A stretch of DNA of 64,000 nucleotides, taken from Chelonoidis abingdonii (Eukaryota; Chordata; Testudines; Testudinidae). The stretch spans positions 131,701,064 through 131,765,063 of the forward strand of contig NC_133771.1 in NCBI RefSeq assembly GCF_003597395.2, read 5' to 3'. The notes under the pieces are model-generated. The model was not told the origin of the DNA. It did not search any database and saw only the letters and a program-made list of their open reading frames with translations. This document shows positions 1-11,439 of the stretch, in pieces; the first letter of the stretch is position 1; every line of letters starts with the position of its first letter. A program made the translations under genes and the position numbers.

Positions 1-379
1 TCTTTTCTCAAACATTGTTACCTCAAGGCTAGGTCAGACTTACTATTCTGCTGTTTTCCACTTGCTTCTGATGTGAGCCCTGCTTCTACAGGGCTCTTGA
101 TATTAGGCTAAGACTTGACAGAACAGTTGCTTTGTCTCTGACACTTAAATGGCTGCACTTAAACCATCTCTTTCTTTCCCTGCTTCCACACTATCAATGA
201 AGCAATACTGAACTGAGAGTAAAATAACTCACTGTATAATGTCAGAAAGTGGTTCTGCTGTAAGAGAAACTGGAGGAAAAACAAGTGATTGTATGCAAGT
301 GAGCCAAACAACACAATAAGCAACAAAGTTGTGTGCTTGGGGTGTTACAATTCTGTTACGGAAGGAGGAGACCGAAAAT
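1..379. other. Intron of CEP43, nothing recognised
   Basis: AT-rich sequence with no exon-like frame or repeat that I recognise; it ends in an 18-base T run (about 381-398). Confidence 0.6.
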
Positions 380-616
380 GGCTTTTTTTTTTTTTTTTTA
401 AGTAGTACTATTTTTTAATAATGGAGATATACCCATCTCCTAGAACCAGAAGGGACCCTGAAGAGTCATTGAGTTGAGTCCAGTCCCCTGCCTTCACTAG
501 CAGGACCAAGTACTGATTTTGCCCCAGATTCCTAAGTGGCACCCTCAAGGATTGAGCTCACAACCCTGGGGTTAACAGGCCAATGCTCATACCACTGAGC
601 TATCCCTCCCCCCTGT
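380..616 (-). mobile_element. tRNA-derived SINE (turtle type), reverse orientation
   Basis: Read on the minus strand, the right end has a pol III A box (TAGCTCAGTGG, complement near 593-603) and a B-box-like GGTTGTGAGCTCAATCC (complement near 550-570), then a tRNA-unrelated body to about 416 and an A-rich tail (T run at 381-398 on the plus strand). The head 'GGGGGAGGGATAGCTCAGTG' is the start typical of turtle tRNA SINEs. It is not a functional tRNA: no cloverleaf beyond the promoter boxes. Confidence 0.8.
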
Positions 617-2652
617 ATTTAGCTATGTCTTCTAAACGCTTTTTCAATTATAAAATACTTATATATGACATTGATTATTTCTAATTTGAAAATATTTTTC
701 ATCTGTTTTAAAATGTTAATTCCTTCACAAAGTTTTCATTCTTATTGATCACTTTTCAGTTTAGTTTTCTAGAATCGTTGCTAAACTAGTTATTTAAGCT
801 TGAATTTGAGCAAGAATGAATTTTTTTCACGTGAATGGAATATTGATTTCATATCCATTTTAAAAAGTGGCTAATATAAGGCATTTGTTAATTCAGTCTA
901 GATAAACAGATAAAAACTGGTGATTCATATTAAATCCTAGTGGAAGGACTTTTGCCCTGTTTTGCAGAAGAAAATTCAGAAAAATCTTCTGCAACTGACT
1001 TAATCCTAAAACCACCTAGACTCCCATGCTGTGCTAAATGTCCTCAACTCCATGTGTCTTCAGAATCAGCTCTGATTAAGAGGAGCTTGTATACTAGAGA
1101 AATATTTCAAGTGTTCCCTATTCATTACATAAAATGAAGGTCTGTTCTGAAAATGGCACTTCCTACTAACAGATTGCTCCCTTGCTGTCTCTAGAGTCAC
1201 ATCTGCTGAGTTCAATAGCCAAAAATGCTGTTACTACACTGCTTCTGTTAGCCCTACAGAACCAACATAGCTGAGAATGCAGGCTGAGTTCTCTTTGTTG
1301 TGTTATCAACAGTTTGTTTTTTGGGCTGTTTTTTTTTACAGTCAGTTATACCTCTGCATACTCAAGGAAAAGCATAGTTTTATATTGATTAATGATAAGA
1401 AAAAGACCCAGCTTGACTCTCAAAATCCAAATGGAGATTGTGGGACTGGCATTTTTGGGGTGTGGTAAAAGTGGGAATCTTTGTAAAATGAGCATGTTTG
1501 ATAAGGAGATGTATTGAAATAAAATAAATATAGAATTCCACAATGGCACATTTATAGTCATTTTTCAGATTATAATCTCTTTTCAAATCTGTTTATCTTT
1601 CAGTAACTTCCATAATTTATTTACTATATTTGCTACTGATTTTGTTTCCTCACAGCACTCTCTTTTATATGATCCTAGAATGAAGTAATACATTTTGTGC
1701 AGTTATTTCTGTAGTAGTAGACCCCTAATTTAATGGGATTGGGTAATTCAGAGGATTAGAGGGTTGTATAGATGTTTTCTGCTCAAGGTTTTTGATTTGA
1801 GTAAAGCCAGGCCTTTACGGACTAAATGATTATATCGTCGTGTGGGCGATTTTAGTCTGTTTTGAATGAGATGATGTCTATATCAAACACTAAATTTTAC
1901 TTGTGATTTCCCTGTATTTTTGAAGAGAGGGCTACAGCTCCCATTAAGTCACCTTAAGAATTAAAGAGGAAGGATGCCATTTGTAGTCATTCTGTACTCA
2001 TGTCAGTGAAACTTGGACAAACCATACTGTCACATTTTTGTCTCTCAGCTACATGTGTAAAAGTTGAATTTAGAGCTACCTTTGTTCATTTTTTATTGAA
2101 CTGATTTACAAGCTATTCTATAATCTTGTTGCTGATGTTGAGAACAAAGGAATTTGGAAAAAAGATTAGGACAAATTTTCATCTGGGTCGTTCGTTAAAA
2201 TCTGATTTTTTTGGACCCATAGAGGCTGGAAATTAAGGCTTTGATTCTGCATACTGCTCCACATAGGTGAAGCCATGTGCTCGCACAGTTCCATTGAAGT
2301 CACTGAAACCCTGCATGGAGGCCGTGGTCCATTTGTGCTGAGCTTGTTGCAGAATCATTGGTTGAAGTATGGTATGACCCAGTTTTAAAAGGTAATAGAC
2401 TAAAATAACTTGAATATAATATTTATTTTAATCTTAATTCTGTGTTAAGTGACGTGGAATATTTATTTATTTTGTTTTTGTAAGTTCTATAATGTGGTAT
2501 AAAATAAAGTTGCTGTTCAGTGTCAGCTGGTCCTGATATGTACATGATTGCAGCTGGGAAATCTTGACTGGATGGTCAAATTGTTGCTGTGTAACCCCTA
2601 AAAGTTTACCACTTTCATTTAAGTTTAAGATTATATGTTAACTTTTTTCCAG
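617..2652. other. Intron of CEP43, mostly unrecognised
   Basis: AT-rich sequence without convincing coding potential; short frames at 940-1137 and 1277-1586 have no family resemblance. A palindromic scrap lies at 2242-2357. No earlier CEP43 exon is found here. Confidence 0.6.
2242..2357. repeat. Palindromic dispersed repeat
   Basis: TGATTCTGCA at 2242-2251 is inverted at 2348-2357 (TGCAGAATCA), with 'ATTGAAGTCACTGAAA' between. This resembles the family of 'TTGACTTCAATGGGA' palindromes common in reptiles and birds. Confidence 0.45.
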
Positions 2653-2787
2653 CTAAATGGGCTTGAAGGGCGAGAGAATTTAGCCCGAGATTTAGGAATT
2701 ATAGAAGCAGAAGGTACTGTAGGTGGCCCCTTATTGTTGGAAGTGGTCAGAAGATGTCAGCAGAAAAAAGGTTCCAGTGGTGGAGAA
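2653..2787 (+). CDS. CEP43: CEP43 coding exon, first in window (45 codons)
   Basis: This exon is phase 0 at both ends. The acceptor is a T-rich tract ending CCAG before 2653, and the donor is GTAAGT at 2788. It encodes LNGLEGRENLARDLGI and then EAEGTVGGPLLLEVVRRCQ, ending in KKGSSGGE. This block follows the N-terminal LisH/TOF dimerisation region of FOP and is among the most conserved parts of the family. No frame break is visible. The ATG at 2635 that opens the longer reading frame lies in the intron and is not a start codon. Confidence 0.95.
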
Positions 2788-4674
2788 GTAAGTATTGTTA
2801 AAATGCATTATACCTTTTTTACAATTTACATTTTTATGTAGTTTATAAACTGCTTGTCTTCTTAGGGATGAACTGTTGGAATTCTTTACATGGAAATAGT
2901 ATCTTAAGAGAGAGTTTTCACCTTCAGGACTTTCATTCCTGGGTCTTAGCTGTTAGGGTATTTTGACCCTTGAGGGCAATAGTAGATAGAATGGGCAGGC
3001 GCCCTACTGGTAATCATCTTCCATTTCTTGACACCTATAAATATCACCATCTAAATGTTCCAGACAGTTCCTTTGGTTGCAGTTTCCATGATAAACCAAT
3101 ACAAAATGAACACACAAGCAAGAGTATACCTCAAATTAAAAAAGAAAACAAATTATAAAAATTGAGACACATTCATAAATATCTTCACTTCTGAGTGGAA
3201 GTGAGAGAGAGCCCTGCAAGGTTGTATCTTCAGAGGAAACAAATTGCATGTAGGTATTTTTATCTTTATTTAGCAAGATACCATCTGTGCAGGGTTCTCA
3301 CTCTTGGGGAGTAAGTAGTTTGAGAGATGTCTCAAAAGAAGAAGAAAAATGAATAAAGTTGCAATGAGTAACAGCAAGGCCAATGCCCGTAGTGTGGATT
3401 TTTCTTTTATTTTTATTTTACCAATCTACGAATATATGGCTTGATCCTGCTCCATTGAACCCATTGTGAGTTTTGCCATTGTCTTCAGTAGGAGCAGGAT
3501 CAGACCTGTGAGGAGGCTTTTTAATCACCCAATACATAAACGATATTTTAGTTTATAAGAGGTGGCAGCAATTAGTGAGAAACTTTCTACAAAAAAAATC
3601 AGTGACCTGAGAATAAGGAACCATTCCAAAAGAAACTAATGTTTTTAGGGGAGTGGAAATAAAAGGGCTACAAGAGTTTACTTGAGAAATCTTTTCCAAA
3701 GAAATGGAGAACAGAGAGTCTGAAACAGGATTCCATTCTGGAAGCTGTATCAAAGCACCAGTGCTTTGTAAATATGTGGTGAAGATCATGTTGTTGCTTT
3801 ACAGATGTCTGCAGTGGAGACGCAGCTGAAGCAGGCTGTGGCAGTAGCATATGCAGTTATAGCTCTTTCATTTCCTGATCTTTGAGTTTTTGACTGTGCA
3901 AACTTAAAATTCTCAATACTTTTTATGGTATATACACCTACAATACATGACACTTAAATACTATGCTCACTGGTGTATTGGATTATATGTAAGCACAGAT
4001 GTCCATTTTACTGTAAACAGTAGTCCAAAGGAGCAAAATAAAGCACTAAATATTTTTAGAAACCTGCCTTCTATATGGTAAATTCTTACAAAGTGCAACT
4101 TTTGCATGGCCTCCAACCAAGAGAACAAAGTCCTCTGTCTTGCCAAACTTGAACTTCAGGTCTATCTTAATTGAGTTACATTTGGTCTAAATTATGTTCT
4201 GCTTTTGAGATAACTCATTAAGCATTTATGTTTGAATATATATTAAGAAATACTGCTTCCTTTCCAAAACAACGACAACATTGCCAGTTCTAACTTCTCC
4301 CTCCTCCTTTGAGGCTAGATCTGATTGTAGCTAAGTGTAAGTTATAGGGAAGTTCTATAGGAATCTCTACTACTTTCTCTAGGCTCCCTGTGGCATCAGT
4401 TGCTGCTTCCTTTCTTACAGTTGATTCATGTAAGATACTTCAGCGTCACAACTGCCTTCCTAGTATCATTGCTCAATCAGAAACAAATTCAGCAATCCCA
4501 CAAGCTGTTGGTTTCTATGTGCTTGTTGTCTGGAGAGACTCATTGTTTAATTCATCTCTTGCAGCTTGTATTTTTAAAGTCAAGAAACATGCATACAAGC
4601 TGTTTTTTGTTAAAACAGGAAAATCTGAATATGTAACTTAACCCTGTCACTAGCATAAATTAAAGATATTTTGG
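2788..4674. other. Intron of CEP43, mostly unrecognised
   Basis: AT-rich intron with no protein-family match in the short frames. The only structured part is the palindrome at 3443-3501. Confidence 0.55.
3443..3501. repeat. Palindromic repeat, GATCCTGCTCC arms
   Basis: GATCCTGCTCC at 3443-3453 is perfectly inverted at 3491-3501, around 'CATTGAACCCATTG...GCCATTGTCTTCAG'. It looks like a short palindromic MITE-like family widespread in sauropsids, degenerate here. Confidence 0.6.
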
Positions 4675-4918
4675 TCAAAGGTGTGAAAAAACACTCCCCT
4701 GACAGACAAAAGTTTTACCAATCAAAAGCACCAATGTGAAAAGTGCTTTGTCAGTGGGAGATGCTCTCCTGCCAACAAAGCTTTCAGGGGGTGGTTTTAT
4801 TTTGTTGGAAGAACTCTCATGCCAACAAGGAGCGGCTACACTGCGTAACTTACAGCCACACCTGTATAGCGTCACCGCTGTGCTACTCTATAGTACACAG
4901 TGTAGAGATAGCCTTAGT
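4675..4918. mobile_element. Truncated MITE ending in GTGTAGAGATAGCC
   Basis: The right end CACAGTGTAGAGATAGCCTTA resembles the 'GTGTAGACATAGCC' terminus of non-autonomous DNA transposons elsewhere in this window (23560-23572, 62290-62311). The internal 'TCTCCTGCCAACAAAG' and 'GAACTCTCATGCCAACA' are imperfect copies of one motif. The left end is missing. Confidence 0.5.
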
Positions 4919-5232
4919 TCTTTTACAATTTTTTTTCAAAATAGATCTAATTACTGAAATGTCTTTATAGAAAATGAGAACAGTTTTCCATTATGATTAG
5001 GAATGGAATGAGATTCTGTACAACTGCTTAATCAGAAGTGTTCTATCTACTGTGCTTCATCATAAAGTGTTATGTTAACAGCAATTTAATATAATAAGAA
5101 AAGTATTCAACGTGTTTTAAGAGGATGCAATGATGAATTCTGTTTTTTTTTTTTTATTCTGATGCAATCAACAAACAAACATTCAGTGTGAGATGTAGAC
5201 TAATACAGTATTACCCTTAGAAACCAAGTAGT
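4919..5232. other. Intron, nothing recognised
   Basis: AT-rich sequence with a T run at about 5142-5155; no feature supported. Confidence 0.5.
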
Positions 5233-5235
5233 AAT

Positions 5236-5264
5236 GTCTACACTATGAAATTAGGTTGAATTTA
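5236..5264 (+). repeat. Left terminal inverted repeat of the Harbinger element
   Basis: This 29-base stretch pairs with 13073-13101 in inverted orientation at about 24 positions, starting with the shared GTCTACACTATGA. Confidence 0.75.
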
Positions 5265-5499
5265 TAGAAGTCGATTTTTTTAGAAATAAGTTTTATACAG
5301 TTGATTGTGTGTGTCCCCACTCTAAGACCATTAAGGCCATTAACTCGGCGGAGTGCGTCCATAGTACCAAGGCACAGTTCCTGCAGTCTTCATGTCCATT
5401 GGAATTCTGGGTTGAGCTCCTAATGCCTCATGGGTCAAAAACCATTGTCGCGGGTGGTTCTGAGTACATGAGTACATGTTGTCAGCTGCCCTGACCCCC

Positions 5500-5519
5500 C
5501 AACCCCCCCCCCCCCCCCG
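5500..5519. repeat. C-rich homopolymer tract
   Basis: A run of C interrupted once (about 5500-5519) within the Harbinger 5' region; it may be unstable or mis-sized in the assembly. Confidence 0.7.
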
Positions 5520-6030
5520 CGTGAAAGGAATGGCAGACAATCTTTTCAAGCCTTATTTCCTGGATTGTCCATGCAGGCACCATACCATGGCAAGCATGAA
5601 GCCCACTCAGCTCACTGTCACCATATGTCTCCTGGGTGCTGGCAGACGTGGCACTACATTGCTACACAGCAGCAGCTCATTGCCTTTTGGCAGCAGACGG
5701 TGCATTACGACTGATAGCCGTTGTTGTCTCCTGGGTGCTATTTTAGCTGACCTCGGTGAGGTCTGTCAGGGGCACCTGGGCATAAATGGGAGTGACTCTA
5801 GGTCATTCTCTTTAAGTTTCATCTCATGGATATTCAGTCCTGCCTGAAGTCGTTCTGCACCGTCTTCTGGTGAGTAGCCAGGAGACAAGGCTGGCTAGCA
5901 ATCGTACTGCACCGTCGTCTGCCAGCCTAAGATGTATAAAAGAGCAATGGAGTGGATCAAAACAAGAAAGAGACCAGATTTGTTGTGTATGCATTTGCAC
6001 CCCCCTCCCTCCCTCCCTGAATAGTGGTGG

Positions 6031-6112
6031 GAGGGATAGCTCAGTGGTTTGAGCATTGGCCTACTAAACCTAGGGTTTTGAGTTCAGCCCTTGAGGGGAC
6101 CATTCTGTGTGA
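6031..6112 (+). mobile_element. tRNA-derived SINE head inside the Harbinger element
   Basis: The segment has an A box (TAGCTCAGTGG at about 6038) and a B box (GGTTTTGAGTTCAGCCC at about 6072), the same family as 380-616 but in plus orientation and cut short after the tRNA-like part. The flanks are Harbinger sequence. Confidence 0.75.
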
Positions 6113-6250
6113 CAGTTGTGTGTTTCTCCTTGATGCAGACCCACTCTCTTTGTTGATTTTTTAATTCCCTGTAAGCCAAGTCGCCCCTCCTTCCATCAGA
6201 GCAATGGCAGACAATCATTTCGCACCTTTTTTCAGTGCAGATGCCATAGC

Positions 6251-7493
6251 ATGGCAAGCATGGAGCCTGCTCAGATCACCACAATTATGAGCACTGTAAA
6301 CATCACACACATGATCCTGCAGTATATGCAGAACCTGCAAAAGCAAAACCAGGCGAGGAGGCAACGGCAGCACGGTGATGAGAGTGATGAGGACATAGAC
6401 ACAGACTTCTCTCAAAGTACAGGTCTCAGCAATGTGGACATCATGATGTTGTTATTGGGGCATGTTCATGCAGTGGAACACTGATTCTGGGCCCGGGAAA
6501 CAAGCACAGACTGGTGGGACCGCATAGTGTTGCATGTCTGGGACGATTCCCAGTGGCTGCGAAACTTTCACACGGGTAAGGGCACTTTCATGGAACTTTG
6601 TGACTTGCTTTCCCCTGCCCTGAAGCGCAAGAATACCCAGATGAGAGCAGCCCTCACAGTTCACAAGTGAGTGGCAATAGCCCTGTGGAAACTTGCAACA
6701 CCAGACAGCTACCAGTCAGTGGGGCATCAATTTGGAGTGGGCAAATCTACTGTGGGGGCTACTGTGATCCAATGCAATCAAAGAGCTGCTGCTGTTAAGG
6801 GTAGTGACTCTGGGAAATGTGCAAGTCCTAGTGGATGGCTTTGCTGCAATGGGATTCCCTAACTATGTTGGGGCGATAGATGGAACCCATATCCCTATCT
6901 TGGCACCAGAGCACCAAGACAGCGAGTACATAAACCGCAAGGGATGCTTTTCAGTGGTGCTGCAAGCATTGGTGGATCACAAGGGACGTTTCACCAACAT
7001 CAACGTGGGATGGCCGGGAAAGGTACATGATACTCTCATCTTCAGGAACTCTGATCTGTTTCAAAAGCTGCAGCAGGGGACTTTCTTCCCAGACCAGAAA
7101 ATAACCATTGGGGATGTTGAAATACCTATAGTTATCCTTGGGGACCTAGCCTACCCCTTAATGCCATGTTTCATGAAGCCATACCCAGGCAGCCTGGACA
7201 GTAGTCAGGAGCTGTTCAACTACAGGCTGAGCAAGTGCAGAATGGTGGTAGAATGTGCCTTTGGATGTTCAAAAGCGCACTGGCTTAGTTTATTGATTCT
7301 GATAGAGCTCAGCGAAACCAATATTCCCATTGTTATTACTGCTTGCTGTGCACTCCAGAATATCTGTGAGAGTAAAGGGGAGACGTTTATGGCGAGGTGG
7401 GAAGTTGAGGCAAATCGCCTGGCCGCAGATTACGCGCAGCCAGACACCAGGGCGGTTAGAAGAGTCTCTGATGCGCAGCGCGCCCTCCTGTAA
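6251..7493 (+). pseudogene. PIF/Harbinger (HARBI1-like) transposase, broken
   Basis: The N-terminus begins MASMEPAQITTIMS with an acidic linker (GDESDEDIDTD), followed by the segments WWDRIV, WDDSQWLRNF, ALWKLATPDSYQSVGHQFGV and GKSTVGATV (a helix-turn-helix-like segment). The DDE domain follows. All three acidic positions are visible: Asp in GAIDGTHIPI (about 6880), Asp in GKVHDTLIF (about 7025) and Glu in MVVECAFG (about 7250). Breaks are in-frame TGA codons at about 6482 and 6668, and a frameshift between about 6775 and 6800 (frame 2 to frame 3). In other family members these TGA sites hold Arg, so CpG decay is likely (inferred). Cut-and-paste transposase function is lost here. Confidence 0.88.
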
Positions 7494-7547
7494 GCTTTGA
7501 AAACCAGTTTTGTGACTGGCCAGGCTACGGTGTGAAAGTTCTGTTTG

Positions 7548-7725
7548 TTCTTCGAGCGCTTGCTCATATCCATTCCAATTAGGTGTGCGCGCGCAGCGTG
7601 CACGTTCGTCGGAGACTTTTTATCCTAGCACACTTCGTGGGCCGGCAGGTCGCCCCCTGGAGTGGTGCCGCTGTGGCGCTTGATATATACCCCTGTCGGC
7701 CCATCCGCTCCTCAGTTCCTTCTTA
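7548..7725 (+). repeat. DIRS left inverted terminal repeat
   Basis: It starts TTCTTCGAGCGCTTGCTCAT and contains 'CCCCCTGGAGTGG' and a TATATA box (7682-7687) upstream of 'CTCAGTTCCTTCTTA'. It is inverted at 11440-11600. The TATATA may be the promoter (inferred). Confidence 0.88.
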
Positions 7726-7731
7726 CCACTC

Positions 7732-8424
7732 GTGTCAGTCATTGGAACAGTGGAGTGCGGCTTAGCTGATCTCCACCTCCCTAGCGAACAAGCCCTCTTA
7801 AGCAGATACAGTTACAATACCTGGGAGGCGGTTGGCAAGTTTACCGAGTTGGTTCCGCAGGACTCCCGTCAGGAGTTTACAGCTCTCCTAGAGAAGGGGA
7901 AGAGGGTCGTGAGGACCTCCTTACAAGCCTCGCTAGATGCCGCAGATTCGGCCGCTAGAACAGTCGCCTCTGGCATAGCCATGCGACGTATATCACGGTT
8001 GCAGGTGTCTGGCCTACCACCTGAGCTGCAACACACCATACAAGACTTGCCCATTTGGTGGACAAGGCTTGTTTTCGCAAAAGACGGACCCCAGACTACA
8101 GAGTCTGAAGGACAACCACGTCATTATGCGTTCGTTGGGAATGCATACACCCCAGACTCAAAGACGGTCATTCCGCTCCCAACCTCAGCGCCCTTACCCC
8201 CCACCTCGGCCAAGACAAGATTTTGCCCGAAGGCGAGGTCATACTACCCGCAGATGTCAGTCTGGTCCTCAAGGGGGCAACAATTCCGATCCTGCCAAAC
8301 CAACACCAGGACCCAAAGCAAACTTTTGAGGGTGCGCCCGAGAGCAGTGTACCAGTTGCTTCCCTGGATCCCTTTCAGTTCTACAACTGCCTTTCTCCGT
8401 TCCTCCCTGTGTTGTCCCAGTTGA
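7732..8424 (+). pseudogene. DIRS gag C-terminal remnant
   Basis: The frame reads NTWEAVGKFTELVPQDSRQE, then LLEKGKRVVRTSLQASLDAA, DSAARTVASGIAMRRISRL and QVSGLPPELQHTIQDLP. This helical, Ala-rich block is the late gag part of turtle DIRS elements as I know them. The leader (to about 7795) is joined directly to late gag, so the N-terminal part with the CLxCLGExH motif is missing. The proline/arginine-rich tail changes frame near 8069 and 8223. Confidence 0.7.
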
Positions 8425-8434
8425 CTTCAGATCG

Positions 8435-10200
8435 TTGGAGCCTACGTACGGTGGAGCTTGGATACCGTCTTCAGTTTGTTCACCCCCTCCCTCCCATCCC
8501 GCCCCTTCGTCCCTCTTCAGGGACCCCTCTCACGAGCAACTCCTCATTCAGGAGGTTCGCAGGCTCCTCTCAATCGGAGCTATAGAGGAGGTACCGGAGG
8601 AGTTAAAGGGCAAGAGGGTTTATTCCCAATATTTCCTAATTCCCAAGGCAAAAGGGGGCCTCCGGCCCATCCTGGACCTGTGAGGACTGAACAAATTCAT
8701 CAAAAAGTTCAAGTTCCGCATGGTATCCCTGGGAACCATCATTCCTTCCCTGGATCCCGGAGATTGGTACGCCACTCTCGACATGAAGGGTGCATATTTC
8801 CACATTGCAATTTATCCCCCGCACAGGAGGTATCTGCACTTTGTAGTAAATCAGGGTCACTACCAGTTTACTGTCCTCCCCTTTGGTCTTTCCTTGGCCC
8901 CTCGGGTCTTCACGAAGTGTATGACGGTCGTCGCTGCTTCCTTGCGCCGTTGTCAAATACACGTCTTCCCTTACCTCGACGACTGGCTTATCCGAGGGGC
9001 CTCCGAGGCACAAGTCATCAGCCATGTCACCATCATCAGAGAATTGTTTATGCATCTAGGCCTGATCATCAATTTGGACAAGTCCACTCTGGTGCCTGCA
9101 CAGAGGCTAGAATTTATCGGGGCAACGCTGGACTCCAACCTTGCAATGGCCAGTTTACCCCCACACCGGTTTCAGGCCATAGTCTCCCTTGTCAAAAGTC
9201 TTCAGAGTTTTCCAACTACCTCTGCTCGTTCTTGCCTTGCTCTCCTCAGGCACATGGCTGCATGCACATTCGTCACAAAGCATGCCAGACTGCGAATGCG
9301 TCCTCTACAAATCTGGCTCGCTTCCGTCTATCGGCCGGGCAGAGACGCCGTAGACATTATTCTGACAGTTCCGCCGAACGTTCTAGGCTCCCTCGACTGG
9401 TGGAGGACGTCATCTCGAGTGTGTGCAGGCCTGCCGTTTCATCCTCCCCAGCCCTCCACGTCCCTAACAACGGACACGTCCTCACTGGGCTGGGGTGCTC
9501 ACCTAGGGCACCTGCACACCCAAGGCCTTTGGTCATCACGGGAGCTGACGATTCACATCAATGTCCGAGAGCTGAGAGCAGTCTGACTGGCATGCCAAGC
9601 GTTCCAGCGCCATCTACAAGGCCGTTGTGTTGCAGTATTCACGGACAACACAACTGCCATGTATTACATCAACAAGTAGGGAGGGACACGGTCCTCCCCC
9701 TTGTGTCAGGAAGCGATCCGACTGTGGGACTTCTGCATAGCCCACTCCATAGATCTAGTGGCCTCCTTCCTCCCAGGAGTGCGGAACATGCTCGCAGATC
9801 ACCTGAGCAGGTCCTTCCTATCACACGAATGGTGCATCCGTCCGGACATTCTCCATTCGGTTTTCCGGAGGTGGGGCTTTCCCCACATAGACCTGTTTGC
9901 ATCCAGAGTGAACAGGAAATGCCAGGTGGTCTGCTCCCTGCAAGGTCACTCCCCGGGCTCCCTGTCGGATGCGTTCCTGATTCCGTGGACGGGCCACCTC
10001 TGTTATGCCTTCCCACTGTTTCCTCTCGTCCACCGAGTCCTACTCAAGCTCCGCAGGGACAACGCCCGTCTTATCCTGATCGGCTCGGCTGAGGCAGCAC
10101 TGGTACACCATGCTGCTCGACCTGTCCCTGTCAGACCCGTTTCCCCTACCACTCTGGCCGGACCTGATCACGCAAGACTTCGGCAGGATGCACCATCCGG
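8435..10200 (+). pseudogene. DIRS reverse transcriptase / RNase H, three in-frame stops
   Basis: Frame 2 is open over 8435-10636 except for stops at 8681-8683, 9584-9586 and 9677-9679. RT motifs in order: FLIPKAKGGLRPILDL (to 8680), DWYATLDMKGAYFHIAI (about 8764), HYQFTVLPFGLSLAPRVF (about 8860) and the catalytic YLDD (8972-8983), then GLIINLDKSTLVPAQ and LEFIGATLD. RNase H follows with VFTDNTTAMYYINK (Asp at 9644) and the LPGVRNMLADHLSR (about 9774) and HIDLFASRVN segments. Order and motifs fit DIRS rather than LTR elements. Each stop could be one C-to-T change, and the catalytic residues are still there. Confidence 0.9.
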
Positions 10201-11215
10201 ACCTGCGGTCCCTTCATCTGACAGTGTGGCTGCTGTCTGGTTAAGCCAATCGGAGTTGCGTTGGTCCGCTGCAGTGCAACAGGTGCTGCTCGAAAGCAGG
10301 AAGCCTTCCACACGATCGACATACCTTGCTAAATGGAAGTGCGTCTGCCACTGGTGCGCCCAACAGGGCCTTTCTCCTCATTCTGTATTAGTCCCCCCTA
10401 TCTTGGACTATTTATGGTCTCTCAAAGAGCAAGGTCTGGTGATCTCCTCTCTACGAGTGCATCTTGCAGCTATTTCCACCTTCCATCCTGGGGAAGCTGG
10501 CAGTTCAGTTTTTTCCCACCCTATAGTTTCCAGATTCCTCAAAAGCTTGGAGCGACTCTACCCCCAGGTCAAATGCCCTACCCCTACCTGGGACCTGAAC
10601 CTCGTCTTAACCAGGCTCATGGGGGCCCCCCTTTGAGCCTTTAGCCACATGCTCGCTGCTGTACCTGTCCTGGAAGACAGCATTCCTAGTCGCTGTCACC
10701 TCAGCTAGACGAGTCTCAGAACTTCGAGCATTGACTGTGGATCCTCCATATACGGTGTTCCATAAGGACAAGGTATAGCTGCGACCGCACCTGGCGTTCC
10801 TCCCTAAGGTCGTCTCCGCCTTTCACGTTAATCAGGACCTCTTTCTGCTAGTCTTCTTTCCAAAGCCGCACTCATTGCGACGGGAACAGCAGCTGCATAC
10901 TCTGGATGTCCATAGGGCTCTTGCCTTTTACATTGAGAGGACCAGACCCTTCCGACGCTCACCTCAGCTATTTGTAGCGGTGGCAGAAAGTATGAAGGGC
11001 ATGGCAATCTCCTCCCAACGTATTGCTTCTTGGGTGACATCCTGTATTTGGGCTTGCTATGACTTAGCTCATGTTCCGACTGGTCATCTCACCGCCCACT
11101 CTACTCGGGCTCAAGCCTAATCTGCCACATTCTTGGCCCATGTTCCATACAGGAAATCTGCCGCATGGCCATCTGGTCTTCCATCCACACCTTTGCATCG
11201 CACTATGCATTGGTC
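10201..11215 (+). pseudogene. DIRS tyrosine recombinase, frameshifted
   Basis: The core-binding part reads SRKPSTRSTYLAKWKCVCHW (about 10292). After a frameshift in the G/C run at 10621-10631 the catalytic domain continues: TSARRVSELRAL (first Arg, about 10710), a stop at 10776-10778, HTLDVHRALAFY, then HSTR (His-x-x-Arg, 11097-11108). After another frame change comes CRMAIWSSIHTFASHYAL, whose Tyr (11204-11206) is the expected nucleophile. The R-H-R-Y set is therefore visible across two frames. It would integrate a circular DNA intermediate; it cannot be made intact from this copy. Confidence 0.85.
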
Positions 11216-11308
11216 CAGCAGTCCAGAGACGATGCCGCCTTCAGCTCAGCAGTCTTACATTCCTCAACATCTCGCTCCGACCCCTCCGCCTAGGTAAGGC
11301 TTGGGAAT

Positions 11309-11410
11309 CACCTAATTGGAATGGATATGAGCAAGCACTCGAAGAAGAAAAGACGGTTACTCACCTTTGTAACTGTTGTTCTTCGAGATGTGTTGCTCAT
11401 ATCCATTCCA
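11309..11410 (+). repeat. DIRS internal complementary region (circle-junction copy)
   Basis: The first part (11309-11346) is the reverse complement of the extreme left end (7548-7586). The second part (11348-11410) is the reverse complement of the extreme right end (11596-11657), with one or two mismatches. The two parts abut, so this internal region carries the joined outer ends, as needed for the rolling or circular replication model of DIRS elements. Confidence 0.88.
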
Positions 11411-11439
11411 CACCCGCCCTCCTTCCCCACTGTCGAAGT

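Noticed and set aside
585..616. tRNA gene
   Set aside because: Pol III boxes are present but there is no cloverleaf; the sequence continues into a SINE body and A-rich tail. The same holds for 6031-6112.
5476..5847. 123-codon plus-strand frame
   Set aside because: It lies in Harbinger 5' non-coding sequence and begins in a C run; no family resemblance.
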